Assembly (NCBI RefSeq): GCF_001687105.1
Contig: NZ_CP014596.1
Coordinates: forward strand, 1,301,001 to 1,365,000
Source: Salipiger sp. CCB-MM3
GTDB taxonomy: Bacteria > Pseudomonadota > Alphaproteobacteria > Rhodobacterales > Rhodobacteraceae
DNA length: 64,000 bases
Direction of reading: 5' to 3'
Part shown: one piece after another, positions 32,444 to 40,704 of the stretch
Layout: each line of letters begins with the position of its first letter
Position numbering within the stretch: position 1 is the stretch's first letter
The notes under the pieces: generated by a model
The model's database searches: none
Told to the model about the DNA's origin: nothing
What the model saw: the letters and a program-made list of their open reading frames with translations, nothing else
Position numbers and translations under genes: made by a program

Positions 32444-32809
32444 ATGCCCTTCATCGAAATCATCGACCGCGACGCGACCGAGGAAATACGGGAGGTTGCG
32501 ACGAAAGACATGACTGATGGTCTCTGCCAGGCCTTCGGGATCAAGCCGGAAATCGTCACCTGCTATTATTTTTCAGCACCTCACTATTCCTACGGACATG
32601 CTGGAAAATATGGCAAAAATGCTGAAAACTTCCGCATCTTCATAAAAGTACATGCCTTCCCGCGGCCCCAGGAGGCCAAGGAGACCGCCGCCCAAGCGAT
32701 CACCGAGGCGGTGGCGAGTGCCTATGGGGCGAGCCCGAAGGACGTGATCGTCTACTTTTTTGATCGCAGCCCTACCGATGCCTTCCACGCCGGGAAAGCC
32801 TCGGCTTGA
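32444..32809 (+). CDS. tautomerase-superfamily protein
   Basis: A 121-aa protein starting Met-Pro-Phe, so that removal of Met exposes the catalytic N-terminal proline of the 4-oxalocrotonate tautomerase/MIF superfamily. At about 120 residues it is twice the size of a 4-OT monomer but lacks a second internal Pro start, placing it with the longer single-chain tautomerases. It has a tandem TCYYFSAPHYSYGHAGKYGKN insertion rich in Tyr and His. First gene of the rightward tautomerase/acyl-CoA dehydrogenase/MaoC/gntR unit; it may interconvert enol and keto acids made by the nearby lyases. Confidence 0.72.
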   Translation: MPFIEIIDRDATEEIREVATKDMTDGLCQAFGIKPEIVTCYYFSAPHYSYGHAGKYGKNAENFRIFIKVHAFPRPQEAKETAAQAITEAVASAYGASPKDVIVYFFDRSPTDAFHAGKASA

Positions 32810-32832
32810 CCGGGCGGCATCCGGCTGTGTAG

Positions 32833-32850
32833 CTGATGATCAGATCAAAT
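32833..32850 (+). promoter_or_regulatory. CTGATgATCAG site upstream of the acyl-CoA dehydrogenase gene
   Basis: CTGAT-G-ATCAG (32833-32843) is an odd inverted repeat sharing TGATCAGAT with the 32369-32380 palindrome and running into CAGATCAAAT (32841-32850). It lies in the 66-nt gap before the dehydrogenase start. Candidate second operator of the same regulator. Confidence 0.4.
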
Positions 32851-32875
32851 CTCAAATTCACGAACGGAGATCACA

Positions 32876-34018
32876 TTGGATCAGTTCTATACTGAAGAGC
32901 AGCGCATGGTGCGCGAGACCGCGCGCCGCCTCTCGGATGACGTGGTCGCCCCCGCCGCTGCCGCCATCGACCGCGACGACGAATTTCCCCGCCCGATCTA
33001 CGAAGCGCTGGCCGAGCAAGGGCTTTTCGGCGTCGCCCTGCGCGAAGAAGCGGGCGGCGTCGGGCTTGATGCCATGGCCGCCTGCATCGTCATGGAAGAG
33101 ATCGCGCGCGGCGCGGGTGCGGTCGGCAATGCCTTCGCGATCCCGGTCGAAGCGGCGCTGTTTCTCGACCACCACGGCTCGGAGCAGCACAAGGCGCTGA
33201 TTCCCGGCATCCTCGAGGGCAAGGTGATTCCGGCCACCGCGGTGACCGAACCCGACCACGGCTCGGATGTGGCGGCGATGAAGACCACCGCTCGACGCGA
33301 CGGTGATGAATATGTCATCAAAGGCACCAAGGCGTGGGTCACTTTCGGGCAGGTCGCCGATGTGATCATGGTCTTTGCCAAGACCGATCCCGACGCCGGG
33401 CATCGGGGCATTTCGTGCATTCTGGTGGAAACCGACCGCCCCGGCGTGATCCGCGGCAAATCCGAGGAACTGCTCGGGATGCACGGGCTCGCCGAATGCA
33501 TGGTCAGTTTCGACGACGTGCGCGTGCCGGTCACAAATCTGATCGGGCCGGAGCATGGCGCCTTCAAGATGGCGATGGAGAACTTTAATTTCTCGCGCCT
33601 GATGATGTCGTCCATGGCGCTTGGCATGGCGCAGGCGGCGATGGAGGATGCCATCGCCTACGCCGGTGACCGCAAGCAGTTCGGCAAGCCGATCTTCGAG
33701 CATCAGGCGGTGCAGTTCATGATCGCCGACATGGCCAAGGACATCGCCGCCGCCCGACTGCTAATCCACAATGCCGCGAAACTCTATGACGCGGGCAAGC
33801 CGATTGCGCTGGAAGCGGCGCAGGCCAAGCTCTTCACCACCGACATGGCGCAGGTGCACATCTCGAACGCGCTGCAGATCCACGGCGGCAACGGCTACTC
33901 GCGCGAGTTCCGGGTCGAGCGCCTGTTCCGCGACGTGCGGCTCAGCCAGATCTATGAGGGCACCAACCAGATCCAGCGCATGATCATCGCGCGGCAAGTG
34001 CAGAAGGCTTACGCATGA
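32876..34018 (+). CDS. acyl-CoA dehydrogenase
   Basis: A 380-aa FAD acyl-CoA dehydrogenase with all three domains: an alpha N-domain, a beta middle domain containing TEPDHGSDVAAMKTTA and KAWVTFGQVAD, and an alpha C-domain with YAGDRKQFGKPIF, QIHGGNGYSREF and YEGTNQIQR, whose Glu361 is the expected catalytic base of short/medium-chain enzymes. The start is TTG 32876 (MDQFYTEEQ) with GGAGA 5 nt upstream. Its stop overlaps the MaoC start (ATGA). It should introduce an alpha-beta double bond into the acyl-CoA made by this region's ligase or CoA transferase. Confidence 0.9.
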   Translation: MDQFYTEEQRMVRETARRLSDDVVAPAAAAIDRDDEFPRPIYEALAEQGLFGVALREEAGGVGLDAMAACIVMEEIARGAGAVGNAFAIPVEAALFLDHHGSEQHKALIPGILEGKVIPATAVTEPDHGSDVAAMKTTARRDGDEYVIKGTKAWVTFGQVADVIMVFAKTDPDAGHRGISCILVETDRPGVIRGKSEELLGMHGLAECMVSFDDVRVPVTNLIGPEHGAFKMAMENFNFSRLMMSSMALGMAQAAMEDAIAYAGDRKQFGKPIFEHQAVQFMIADMAKDIAAARLLIHNAAKLYDAGKPIALEAAQAKLFTTDMAQVHISNALQIHGGNGYSREFRVERLFRDVRLSQIYEGTNQIQRMIIARQVQKAYA

Positions 34019-34458
34019 ACCTCTTCTACGAAGACGTTGAGATCGGCCGGACCTATACCACCGGCACGCATGAGATCACCGTGGCGGATATCGCCGATTT
34101 CTGCCGCCTGACGCGCGACCACCACCCGCTGCACACCGACGAGGCCTATGCCAGAGAAGCTGGCTTCCCCGGCATCATCGCGCATGGGCTCTATGGTCTT
34201 GCGCTGATGGAAGGGCTGAAGACCGAGCTCAAGCTTTATGAGGAGACATCCATCGCCTCGCTTGGCTGGAACGACGTACGCTTCAAGCATCCCATCGTGG
34301 CCGGCGACACGGTCTACGTGGAGATGGATTTCACCGCCAAACGCGAGAGCGGCTCGCGCCCTGCCGGAATTATCACCGAAGCGGTGCGGCTGATGCGCGA
34401 TGACGGCACGTTGCTGATCGATGCCGAGCATATCAGCTTGATCCGCAAGAGGCCCTGA
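34015..34458 (+). CDS. MaoC-family (R)-enoyl-CoA hydratase-like protein
   Basis: A 147-aa single hotdog domain. It has the MaoC/(R)-hydratase signature DFCRLTRDHHPLHTDEAYAREAGFPGIIAHGLYGLALMEG, including the catalytic Asp and His of the hydratase-2 motif (about 30-36). It should hydrate the enoyl-CoA produced by the translationally coupled dehydrogenase. Followed after 14 nt by the GntR gene. Confidence 0.87.
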   Translation: MNLFYEDVEIGRTYTTGTHEITVADIADFCRLTRDHHPLHTDEAYAREAGFPGIIAHGLYGLALMEGLKTELKLYEETSIASLGWNDVRFKHPIVAGDTVYVEMDFTAKRESGSRPAGIITEAVRLMRDDGTLLIDAEHISLIRKRP

Positions 34459-34472
34459 CAGAAGGTCACGCC

Positions 34473-35144
34473 ATGCCCAACGAAGCGCTTGCCCTCGACA
34501 CCGCACAGAACTCCGTGGATCAGGCCACCCGCCTGATCCGCGAGGATATTCTTTCGGGGCGCATCGCTCCTGGCGAACGGCTGAAGACCGCGGAACTGGC
34601 CAAGCGGCTGGGGTTCTCGACCATGCCGCTGCGCGAGGCGCTGCGCAAGCTCGAGGGCGAAGGGCTGGTCGAGATCGAGCCCAATCGCGGCGCCACCGTG
34701 CGCCAGCTTGACCGCGCCTATATCACCGATCTTTTCGAGCTGAATACCGAGCTGCGGATCTTCGCCGTGCGGCGCGGCATGATGGCCCTCACCTTGGAGC
34801 GGATCCGCGAGCTTGAGGCGCTGGCCGCCGAATATCGCGCGCATCTCGAGGCTGGTGAGGACATAGAGGCGATCGACACCAACCGCCGCTTCAACGCTCG
34901 GTTGGTGGAGTTTGGCGGCAATCGCGAGGCGCTGCGGGTCTTCCTGCGCGGTTGGGACACGATCTTTGCCTTTCGCCGCGGCTATGGCTACGGCACCGGG
35001 CGGCGACGGGTCATGGCCGAAGAGATGCAACTGCTGATCGACGCACTGCGCAGACAGGATGCCACCACCGCCGAAGCGATCCTGCGGATGCAGAACGCGG
35101 CGATGATGGAAGACCTCGTCTCGCGGATCGCCCCCGAAGGCTGA
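34473..35144 (+). CDS. GntR-family (FCD/FadR subfamily) transcriptional regulator
   Basis: A 223-aa regulator. The N-terminal winged helix contains ILSGRIAPGERLKTAELAKRLGFSTMPLREALRKLEGEGLVEIEPNRGATV (about 20-72), and the all-helical FCD domain (about 80-215) keeps the histidine-poor but typical LNTELRIFAVRRGM and RRFNARLVEFGGN helices. Last gene of the rightward unit, so it likely regulates this unit and the divergent transporter operon through the TGATCAGAT sites. The inducer is probably an organic acid or acyl-CoA; unknown. Confidence 0.88.
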   Translation: MPNEALALDTAQNSVDQATRLIREDILSGRIAPGERLKTAELAKRLGFSTMPLREALRKLEGEGLVEIEPNRGATVRQLDRAYITDLFELNTELRIFAVRRGMMALTLERIRELEALAAEYRAHLEAGEDIEAIDTNRRFNARLVEFGGNREALRVFLRGWDTIFAFRRGYGYGTGRRRVMAEEMQLLIDALRRQDATTAEAILRMQNAAMMEDLVSRIAPEG

Positions 35145-35173
35145 CCGCTTTCACCTCTTGATGCAGGGAATTG

Positions 35174-35195
35174 GCCCGGGCGGTGTCGCCCGGGC
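35174..35195. terminator. hairpin between convergent gntR and outer-membrane protein genes
   Basis: The 9-bp stem GCCCGGGCG/CGCCCGGGC with a GTGT tetraloop lies between two convergent genes and is followed by TCTTG on the + strand. A weak bidirectional terminator. Confidence 0.5.
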
Positions 35196-35204
35196 TCTTG
35201 CGCA

Positions 35205-35798
35205 TCAGTAGCGGTAGTTCAGCGAGATATTCAGCTGTGTCGTGTCGAGCTTGAGGTCCGTTTTGTCGAAGTCTTCAAACTCGCTGTAGACGATCTCTGC
35301 GCCGATGGTCCACGTGTCCGACAGGAAGGTCTCGGACCCGAAACCGACGAAATACCCGTCGGAATCCCCCACCTTCAGGTCTCCGCCGTCGTGATAGGCA
35401 CGGGCATAGCCCCCGGTGCCATAGATCATCGTATTGCCAGCATCATAGCCTGCACGGGCGCCGACGCGCAGAATGCCGGTCAGCTCTCCGGCCTCACCAA
35501 ATTCGGCGCCGATCCAGTCATACTGGACACCGCCGCCAACCACCCACGACCCCAGATCGTAATCGTAGTAGGCCTTGAGCCCGTAATCGCCGGTTTCCTC
35601 GTAATCGTCGTCGGCATTGCTTGTGTCAAACGCACCATAGCCAAGCTGAATGCCGACAGAGCCGCCGGTCCAATCGCGGGTCATGGGCACCGGCACGGGA
35701 ACGGCAACGGGGGTGTAGACGGGCGCGGGCTCGAGGCTGCCTGCAAATGCGGGAGCGGCAGCCAGTGCGGCCAGCAGCGCGGTGCTTGCGAATTTCAT
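35205..35798 (-). CDS. outer-membrane beta-barrel protein
   Basis: A 197-aa protein with signal peptide (1-19, ending AFAG), a Pro/Val-rich linker (PAPVYTPVAVPVPVPM), then alternating amphipathic strands typical of an eight-stranded OmpA-like/OMP25-31 barrel, ending in the aromatic C-terminus NYRY that BAM substrates use. It may be a small porin or structural barrel. It is alone in its transcription unit, with its promoter in the 267-nt gap upstream. A link to the catabolic genes is not evident from sequence. Confidence 0.82.
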   Translation of the reverse strand: MKFASTALLAALAAAPAFAGSLEPAPVYTPVAVPVPVPMTRDWTGGSVGIQLGYGAFDTSNADDDYEETGDYGLKAYYDYDLGSWVVGGGVQYDWIGAEFGEAGELTGILRVGARAGYDAGNTMIYGTGGYARAYHDGGDLKVGDSDGYFVGFGSETFLSDTWTIGAEIVYSEFEDFDKTDLKLDTTQLNISLNYRY

Positions 35799-35967
35799 GA
35801 TCTCTGCTCCAATTTCAAATTATTCGAAAAGTCTTTGAGGCCCCGCCGGGGGGGGCATGAGAGCAGAGTAAGCCCGGCGCGAGATTCACCCTATACGTGT
35901 TTCAAAAGGAAACCGTCAGCCCGTGTCGCAAGAGGCACGCTTTCTCGCCCTCTTGCCATGATCACAG

Positions 35968-36011
35968 GCGGCATTCAGCCTATGGGTGTACTCTTTGAGC
36001 GGCATTCAGCC
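35968..36011 (+). repeat. 13-bp exact direct repeat (GCGGCATTCAGCC), 31 bp apart
   Basis: Copies at 35968-35980 and 35999-36011 lie in the gap between the outer-membrane protein gene and the end of the dihydropyrimidinase gene. The 31-bp period is about three helical turns. Operator-like or a small duplication. The rest of the 35799-36065 gap shows only the AT-rich outer-membrane protein leader. Confidence 0.5.
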
Positions 36012-36065
36012 GTGCCAGACCTACAGGCACGAAGAAGGGGGCGATCCACGCCAACCCCTACCCCG

Positions 36066-37475
36066 TCATGCACCGAAGGCTTGGCTTGTGCCGCGCTCGA
36101 GGTAGACGCCCGCGTCGCGCGCGCCGGTCACCTCGCCCTCTTCAAAGATCGTCTTGCCGCGCAGGATGGTGCGCACCGGCCAGCCCGTCACTTCGAGCCC
36201 TTCGAAGGGCGTGTAGTCGCAGTCATGGTGCATCAGCGACTGCGAGATGGTCACTTCGCGCGCCGGATCCCACAGGGTGATGTCGGCGTCCGCACCCACC
36301 GCGATGGTGCCCTTGAGCGGGTAAAGACCAAAGAGCTTGGCAGGGTTTGTCGCGGTCAGCGCCACGAAACGCTCGATCGGGATGCGGCCCTTCGAAACCC
36401 CCTCGGAGAAGAGGATCGGCAGCCGCGTCTCGATGCCGGGAATGCCGTTGGGCACCCAGCGGAACGAGGTGCGCGCGCCCTCTACGTCCTTGCCCTTGTC
36501 ATCCTCGAAGCGGAACGGGCAATGATCGGACGAGAAGATATCGAAGGTGCCGTCGCGCAGCCCTTCCCAGATCGCCTTTTGGCTGTCGGTGTCGCGGGGC
36601 GGCGGCGAGCAGACGTATTTCGCCCCCTCGAAATCCATGTTGAGCCCTTTGAGGTCGTCAGCGGTGAGCGTGATGTACTGCGGGCAGGTCTCGGCCCAGA
36701 TGTTCATGCCGCGCCGCTTGGCCCATTGGATCTGCTCCATCGGATCGCGGCCAGAGACGTGGACGATGGTGATCGGCACATCGGTCAGTTCGGCGTGGCT
36801 GATCGCGCGATGGGTGGCCTCGCGCTCGACCGACTGCGGACGGCTTTCGGCGTGGTAATAGGGCGCGGTCTTGCCTGCCTCCTCCAGCCGCTTGGCCATG
36901 TAGCGGATCGCGTCGTAGCCCTCGGCATGGACCATGACCATGGCCTTCTCGCGCCGCGCCACATCAAAGACATCCAGCAGCTGCGCGTCGTTCAGCACCA
37001 TGTCGTCGTAGGTCATGAAGACCTTGAACGAGGTATAGCCCGCCTTGACCAGCGCCGGCAGTTCCTGCCCCAGCACCTGCGGCGTCGGATCGGTGATGAT
37101 CAAATGGAACGAGGTGTCGACGTAGCATTTGCCCTCGGCAGCCTCGTGATAGGCCTGCACCGCCTCGCGCAGTGACTGGCCCTTCTGCTGCAGGGCAAAG
37201 GGCATGACGGTGGTGTTGCCCCCCGCCGCCGCCGAGCGCGTCCCGCTCTCAAAGCCGTCAGCCATGACCACGCCGCCACCCTGATGCTGCTCGAGATGCA
37301 CATGCGCGTCGATCCCGCCCGGAAGCGCCAGAAGCCCCGCGGCGTCGATCTCTTCGCGCGCGGGGCCGACGTCTTCGGCGATGGTGACGATGCGCCCGTC
37401 CCTTATGCCGATCTCCGCTTTGATGCGGTCGGCGGCAGTGACGATCTCGGCGTTGCGGATGGCGGTATCGAGCAT
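36066..37475 (-). CDS. hydA: dihydropyrimidinase / D-hydantoinase
   Basis: A 469-aa cyclic amidohydrolase. The metal site is complete: HVHLEQ (near 57-62), the carbamylated Lys in SFKVFMTYD (about 148), His in MVHAEG and IVHVSG, and Asp in SSDHCPFR (about 316). It hydrolyses dihydropyrimidines, hydantoins or similar cyclic imides to N-carbamoyl amino acids. Start at ATG 37475 (MLDTAIRNAE); an ATG six codons earlier is less likely. Last gene of a leftward TRAP operon (dctQ-dctM-dctP-hydA), implying that the imported compound or a product is a cyclic ureide or imide. The usual partners PydA and PydC are not in the window. Confidence 0.93.
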   Translation of the reverse strand: MLDTAIRNAEIVTAADRIKAEIGIRDGRIVTIAEDVGPAREEIDAAGLLALPGGIDAHVHLEQHQGGGVVMADGFESGTRSAAAGGNTTVMPFALQQKGQSLREAVQAYHEAAEGKCYVDTSFHLIITDPTPQVLGQELPALVKAGYTSFKVFMTYDDMVLNDAQLLDVFDVARREKAMVMVHAEGYDAIRYMAKRLEEAGKTAPYYHAESRPQSVEREATHRAISHAELTDVPITIVHVSGRDPMEQIQWAKRRGMNIWAETCPQYITLTADDLKGLNMDFEGAKYVCSPPPRDTDSQKAIWEGLRDGTFDIFSSDHCPFRFEDDKGKDVEGARTSFRWVPNGIPGIETRLPILFSEGVSKGRIPIERFVALTATNPAKLFGLYPLKGTIAVGADADITLWDPAREVTISQSLMHHDCDYTPFEGLEVTGWPVRTILRGKTIFEEGEVTGARDAGVYLERGTSQAFGA

Positions 37476-37501
37476 GCTTCGGTCTTTCCTCAAATTCGGA
37501 T

Positions 37502-37541
37502 CGGGCCCGCGGCGGATAGGGAGGGAGACGCCGCGGGCCCG
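37502..37541 (-). terminator. intra-operon hairpin after dctP (locus 4)
   Basis: A perfect 13-bp stem CGGGCCCGCGGCG/CGCCGCGGGCCCG (37502-37514 with 37529-37541) with a 14-nt loop lies between dctP and hydA. No U-tract; an attenuating or mRNA-stabilising element. Confidence 0.6.
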
Positions 37542-37551
37542 AGGGGCCTGC

Positions 37552-38514
37552 TTACTTGGTCAGCGCTTCGAACAGCGCCTTCTGACCTTCGGTGGTAAGC
37601 TGGCTTTCGTAAAGCGGCTGCGACGCTTCGATGAAGGGCGCGGTGTCCGGCTTGGTGATGGTCACCCCGTGCTCTTTGAAGCTGTCGAGCAGCGGCTGCT
37701 CTTGGTCGACGACATACTGGCGCTGCCACGTGGCGGCTTCCGAACCGGCGTCCATCAGCGCGGTCTGGATGTTCTCGGGAAGCGCGTCGAAAGCGTCTTT
37801 CTTCATGGTGACCGGCGCGGTCATGTTGAGCCAGCCGACCAGCGCAAAATCGGGTGCGACTTCATAGAACTTCATGCCATCATAGCCGGTGGAGGCCCCT
37901 TCGGCCCCATCAACCACACCCGACTGCAGCGCGCCGTAAAGCTCCGAATAGGACATCGGCGTGGGGTTGGCGCCGTAGGCGCGGAAGGCCTCGACGTGCA
38001 CCGGGTTCTGCATGGTGCGGATCTTCATGCCAGCGAGGTCATCCATGCTCTCAATCGGCTTGGAGGTCATCAGGTGGCGGATGCCCGAAGAGAAGACGGC
38101 GAGCAGCTGGAAGCCCGAGCCGTTGGCCGAGGTTTCCATCATGTCCCAGTTCGCATCGACCTTCTCGCCAAGCGCGGGGATCGAGGGGAAGAGGAACGGC
38201 AGATCGAAAACCTTATAGTCCTCGACGTAGTTCGACAGCATGGCGTTCGAGGTCATGCCCATGTCGAGCGAGCCGAGCATGACGCCCTCGACGGTCTGCT
38301 GCTCGTCGCCAAGCTGGCCACCGGCATAGATCTCCAGCGTGGCGGCGCCGTCGGTCTTTTCTTCCAGCAGTTCCTTCATCTTCTGCAGGCCCATGTCCTG
38401 CACCTCGCCCGCGGCGTTGGTGTGGGCGACCTTGAAGGTGTAATCGGCGGCAAAGGCAGGCGCCGCGGCGAATGCGGCCAGTGCCGCGATTGTGGTGAGA
38501 ACCTTGTTGGACAT
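37552..38514 (-). CDS. TRAP transporter substrate-binding protein DctP (locus 4)
   Basis: A 320-aa periplasmic protein with signal peptide ending AFAAD (about 23). The DctP core AGMKIRTMQNPVHVEAFRAYGANPTPMSYSELYGALQSGVVDGAE is closely related to the locus-3 protein and keeps the substrate Arg in KIRTMQ. Start at ATG 38514 (MSNKVLTTI), after a Shine-Dalgarno-like purine stretch (AAAGAGAAAA on the coding strand). Here the gene order is Q-M-P, with dctP third and dihydropyrimidinase fourth. Confidence 0.93.
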   Translation of the reverse strand: MSNKVLTTIAALAAFAAAPAFAADYTFKVAHTNAAGEVQDMGLQKMKELLEEKTDGAATLEIYAGGQLGDEQQTVEGVMLGSLDMGMTSNAMLSNYVEDYKVFDLPFLFPSIPALGEKVDANWDMMETSANGSGFQLLAVFSSGIRHLMTSKPIESMDDLAGMKIRTMQNPVHVEAFRAYGANPTPMSYSELYGALQSGVVDGAEGASTGYDGMKFYEVAPDFALVGWLNMTAPVTMKKDAFDALPENIQTALMDAGSEAATWQRQYVVDQEQPLLDSFKEHGVTITKPDTAPFIEASQPLYESQLTTEGQKALFEALTK

Positions 38515-38570
38515 TGCTGTTTTCTCTTTCTTTTTTGGTCGGTGAGTGGTGGTAGGGCAGCGCCCCTCGG

Positions 38571-39848
38571 TCACAGCAGGACCGAGGGAAGCCAGAGGGA
38601 GACGGCGGGCACGAAAGTGACCAGCAGCAGCGCCATGAGCATGCAGCCAAGCGGCAGCCAGACCTTGCGCGAGACCTGCTCGATGCGCCGTCCCGCAACG
38701 GTGGAGGCGACGTAAAGGCAGATGCCATAGGGCGGCGTGATCAGCCCGATCGAGAGGTTCAGCGCGGTAATCACCCCGAACTGCACCGGGTTGATGCCGT
38801 AGCTTTGCGCCATGGGGAGCAGGATCGGCAGCAGGATCAGCACCGCCGAAATGCTCTCCATGAACATGCCGACAACGAGCAGCAGCAGGTTCACGATCAG
38901 CAGAAAGACGATTGGGTTGTCGGTCACCCCGGTCAGCCAGTCCTTGAGCATCGCCGGGAAGCCCTGCGTCGCGATGATCCACGTAAAGACCGAAGCGGTG
39001 GAGATGATGATCAGCACCGTCGCCGAAAGACTGATCGCCTTGAGGAAGATGCGCGGCAGATCGCGCGGCTTCAGCTCGCGGTAGATGAACATGGTGACGA
39101 TCAGCGTGGTGAAGAGCGCCACGCAGGCCGCCTCGGTGGCGGTAAAGATGCCGCCGACGATGCCGCCGATGATCACGATGGGCACCAGCAGGCCGGGGGC
39201 CGCGTCGATGAACCCGGCGCGCAGGCGCTTGAAGGTGAACGCTTCCTGATCGCGGTAGGCATCTCCGCCGCGCTTGGCGTAAAGCCAGCAACCGACCATC
39301 AGCCCGATCATCACCAGCAGGCCCGGCACGATGCCGCCAAGGAACATGGCCCCGATCGACTGGTTGGCCGTGATGGCGATGACGATCATCACGATGGACG
39401 GCGGGATGATCGAGGCGAGCGAGCCCGAGGCCGCGATCACCGCCGAGGCAAGGTCGATGTCATAGCGCCGCTTGCGCATCTCCGGCGTCATCACCGCGCT
39501 GATCGCAGCGGTGTCCGCCGAGCCAGAGCCCGAGATCGCCGCGAGGCCGGTGCCGGTCACGATCGACACCATGTAGAGCGAGCCGGTGATCCATCCCACC
39601 AGCGCACTGGCGAGGTTGACGAAGCGCCGCGCGATGCCGCCCGCCTCCATCAGCAGCCCCGAGGCCACGAAGAAGGGGATCGCCATGAGGGTGAATGAAC
39701 TGATGCCGCCGTAGACCCGCTGCGCCACGATCGAGATCGGCGCGGTGGTGGTCAGCTCGATCGCCAGCAGGGCCGCGATGCCGAGCGCCAGAACGATGGG
39801 CGTGCCCGAGATGAGAAGTACGAGGAAGCCGCCGCCTGCCCAGATCAT
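38571..39848 (-). CDS. TRAP transporter large permease DctM (locus 4)
   Basis: A 425-aa large permease with about 12 helices and the motifs AISGSGSADTAAISAVMTPEMRKRRYD, SIIPPSIVMIVIAIT and GLITPPYGICLYVASTVAGRR. It is close to the locus-3 DctM. Start ATG overlaps the dctQ stop (ATGA). Confidence 0.93.
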   Translation of the reverse strand: MIWAGGGFLVLLISGTPIVLALGIAALLAIELTTTAPISIVAQRVYGGISSFTLMAIPFFVASGLLMEAGGIARRFVNLASALVGWITGSLYMVSIVTGTGLAAISGSGSADTAAISAVMTPEMRKRRYDIDLASAVIAASGSLASIIPPSIVMIVIAITANQSIGAMFLGGIVPGLLVMIGLMVGCWLYAKRGGDAYRDQEAFTFKRLRAGFIDAAPGLLVPIVIIGGIVGGIFTATEAACVALFTTLIVTMFIYRELKPRDLPRIFLKAISLSATVLIIISTASVFTWIIATQGFPAMLKDWLTGVTDNPIVFLLIVNLLLLVVGMFMESISAVLILLPILLPMAQSYGINPVQFGVITALNLSIGLITPPYGICLYVASTVAGRRIEQVSRKVWLPLGCMLMALLLVTFVPAVSLWLPSVLL

Positions 39849-40438
39849 GCCGCCGCCTCCGCGTCCTGCGCCTGTTCGGCGGTCTGATCAGCACGGCCCG
39901 GGTGCAGCACCTTGGGCAGCGAGGTCACGGCAAATTCGATCAGGAAGTAGCCAAAGCCCACCGGCAGCGCCATGTAGGGGATCGCCATGGGAATGCGCAG
40001 CGCCGGGGATTTCACCACAAAGCCGATGGCCAGCATCGACAGCGAGCCCACGACAACCACGCCAAGGAACCACAGCCCCAGCAGCAGGCTCGCGCCATTG
40101 CACAGGCGCTGCACCGGCAGCGGCGCCTTGCGGATCAGCACGTCGACCCCGACGTGTTGGTTGTAGCGCATGGCGATCCCGGCCCCGAGCAGCGTCAGCC
40201 AGACCTGCGCGAAGGTCGCGGTCTCCTCGCTCCAGGCGATCGAGTAGTTGAAGAAGTAGCGGCCGATGATCTGTGCGGCGATGGCGCAGGCCATATAGGC
40301 CAGCAGCAGCAGCGCCACCCCATCGACCAACCGGCGCAGCAGGGTCAGGCAAAATTGCAGAAATCTGATCAGGTTCGGGGTCGGCGCGCTTTGCTGCGCG
40401 CCTGCCGTTCCGCCGTTGCTGGTCGTCCGATCGTGCAT
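39845..40438 (-). CDS. TRAP transporter small permease DctQ (locus 4)
   Basis: A 197-aa small permease with a ~25-residue hydrophilic N-terminus, four helices, and the DctQ core GRYFFNYSIAWSEETATFAQVWLTLLGAGIAMRYNQHVGVDVL. ATG 40438 has a near-perfect AAGGAGGTG Shine-Dalgarno 6 nt upstream, which decides against the ATG at 40498. First gene of the operon with dctM, dctP and hydA. Confidence 0.92.
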   Translation of the reverse strand: MHDRTTSNGGTAGAQQSAPTPNLIRFLQFCLTLLRRLVDGVALLLLAYMACAIAAQIIGRYFFNYSIAWSEETATFAQVWLTLLGAGIAMRYNQHVGVDVLIRKAPLPVQRLCNGASLLLGLWFLGVVVVGSLSMLAIGFVVKSPALRIPMAIPYMALPVGFGYFLIEFAVTSLPKVLHPGRADQTAEQAQDAEAAA

Positions 40439-40646
40439 GGACGCACCTCCTTTTGTCTCGGTGGTGCCGCGGGTATCCAAGGGCGGACCCAGCGTCACCG
40501 TCGCCGGTTTTCATAGGAGGTTACCGCCAAGCGGACGGCACGGAAGCTATCGGACTATAAATATCGTGATAGGAAGTATTTAACGCGCCGCTTTTTCTAA
40601 TATTCCGCAGAAATTCGATCTAGCCTCCAGATGACACAAAAATGCG

Positions 40647-40686
40647 CAGATCAAAAATCGGTCTAAATATGAGTTTCAGATCAAAT
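40647..40686 (+). promoter_or_regulatory. CAGATCAAA direct repeats between dctQ and the aldolase gene
   Basis: CAGATCAAAA (40647-40656) and CAGATCAAAT (40677-40686) are 30 bp apart, just upstream of the aldolase start. The second is identical to the sequence at 32841-32850 before the acyl-CoA dehydrogenase gene and includes TCAGAT. The 40439-40620 stretch is AT-rich near 40555-40615 and probably holds the divergent promoters. Confidence 0.45.
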
Positions 40687-40704
40687 ATGATGCAGGATGA
40701 AAAC

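Noticed and set aside
35205..35798. The outer-membrane barrel as a specific porin for the catabolic substrate
   Set aside because: It is a small eight-strand-type barrel with its own promoter; nothing in the sequence ties it to the TRAP operons.
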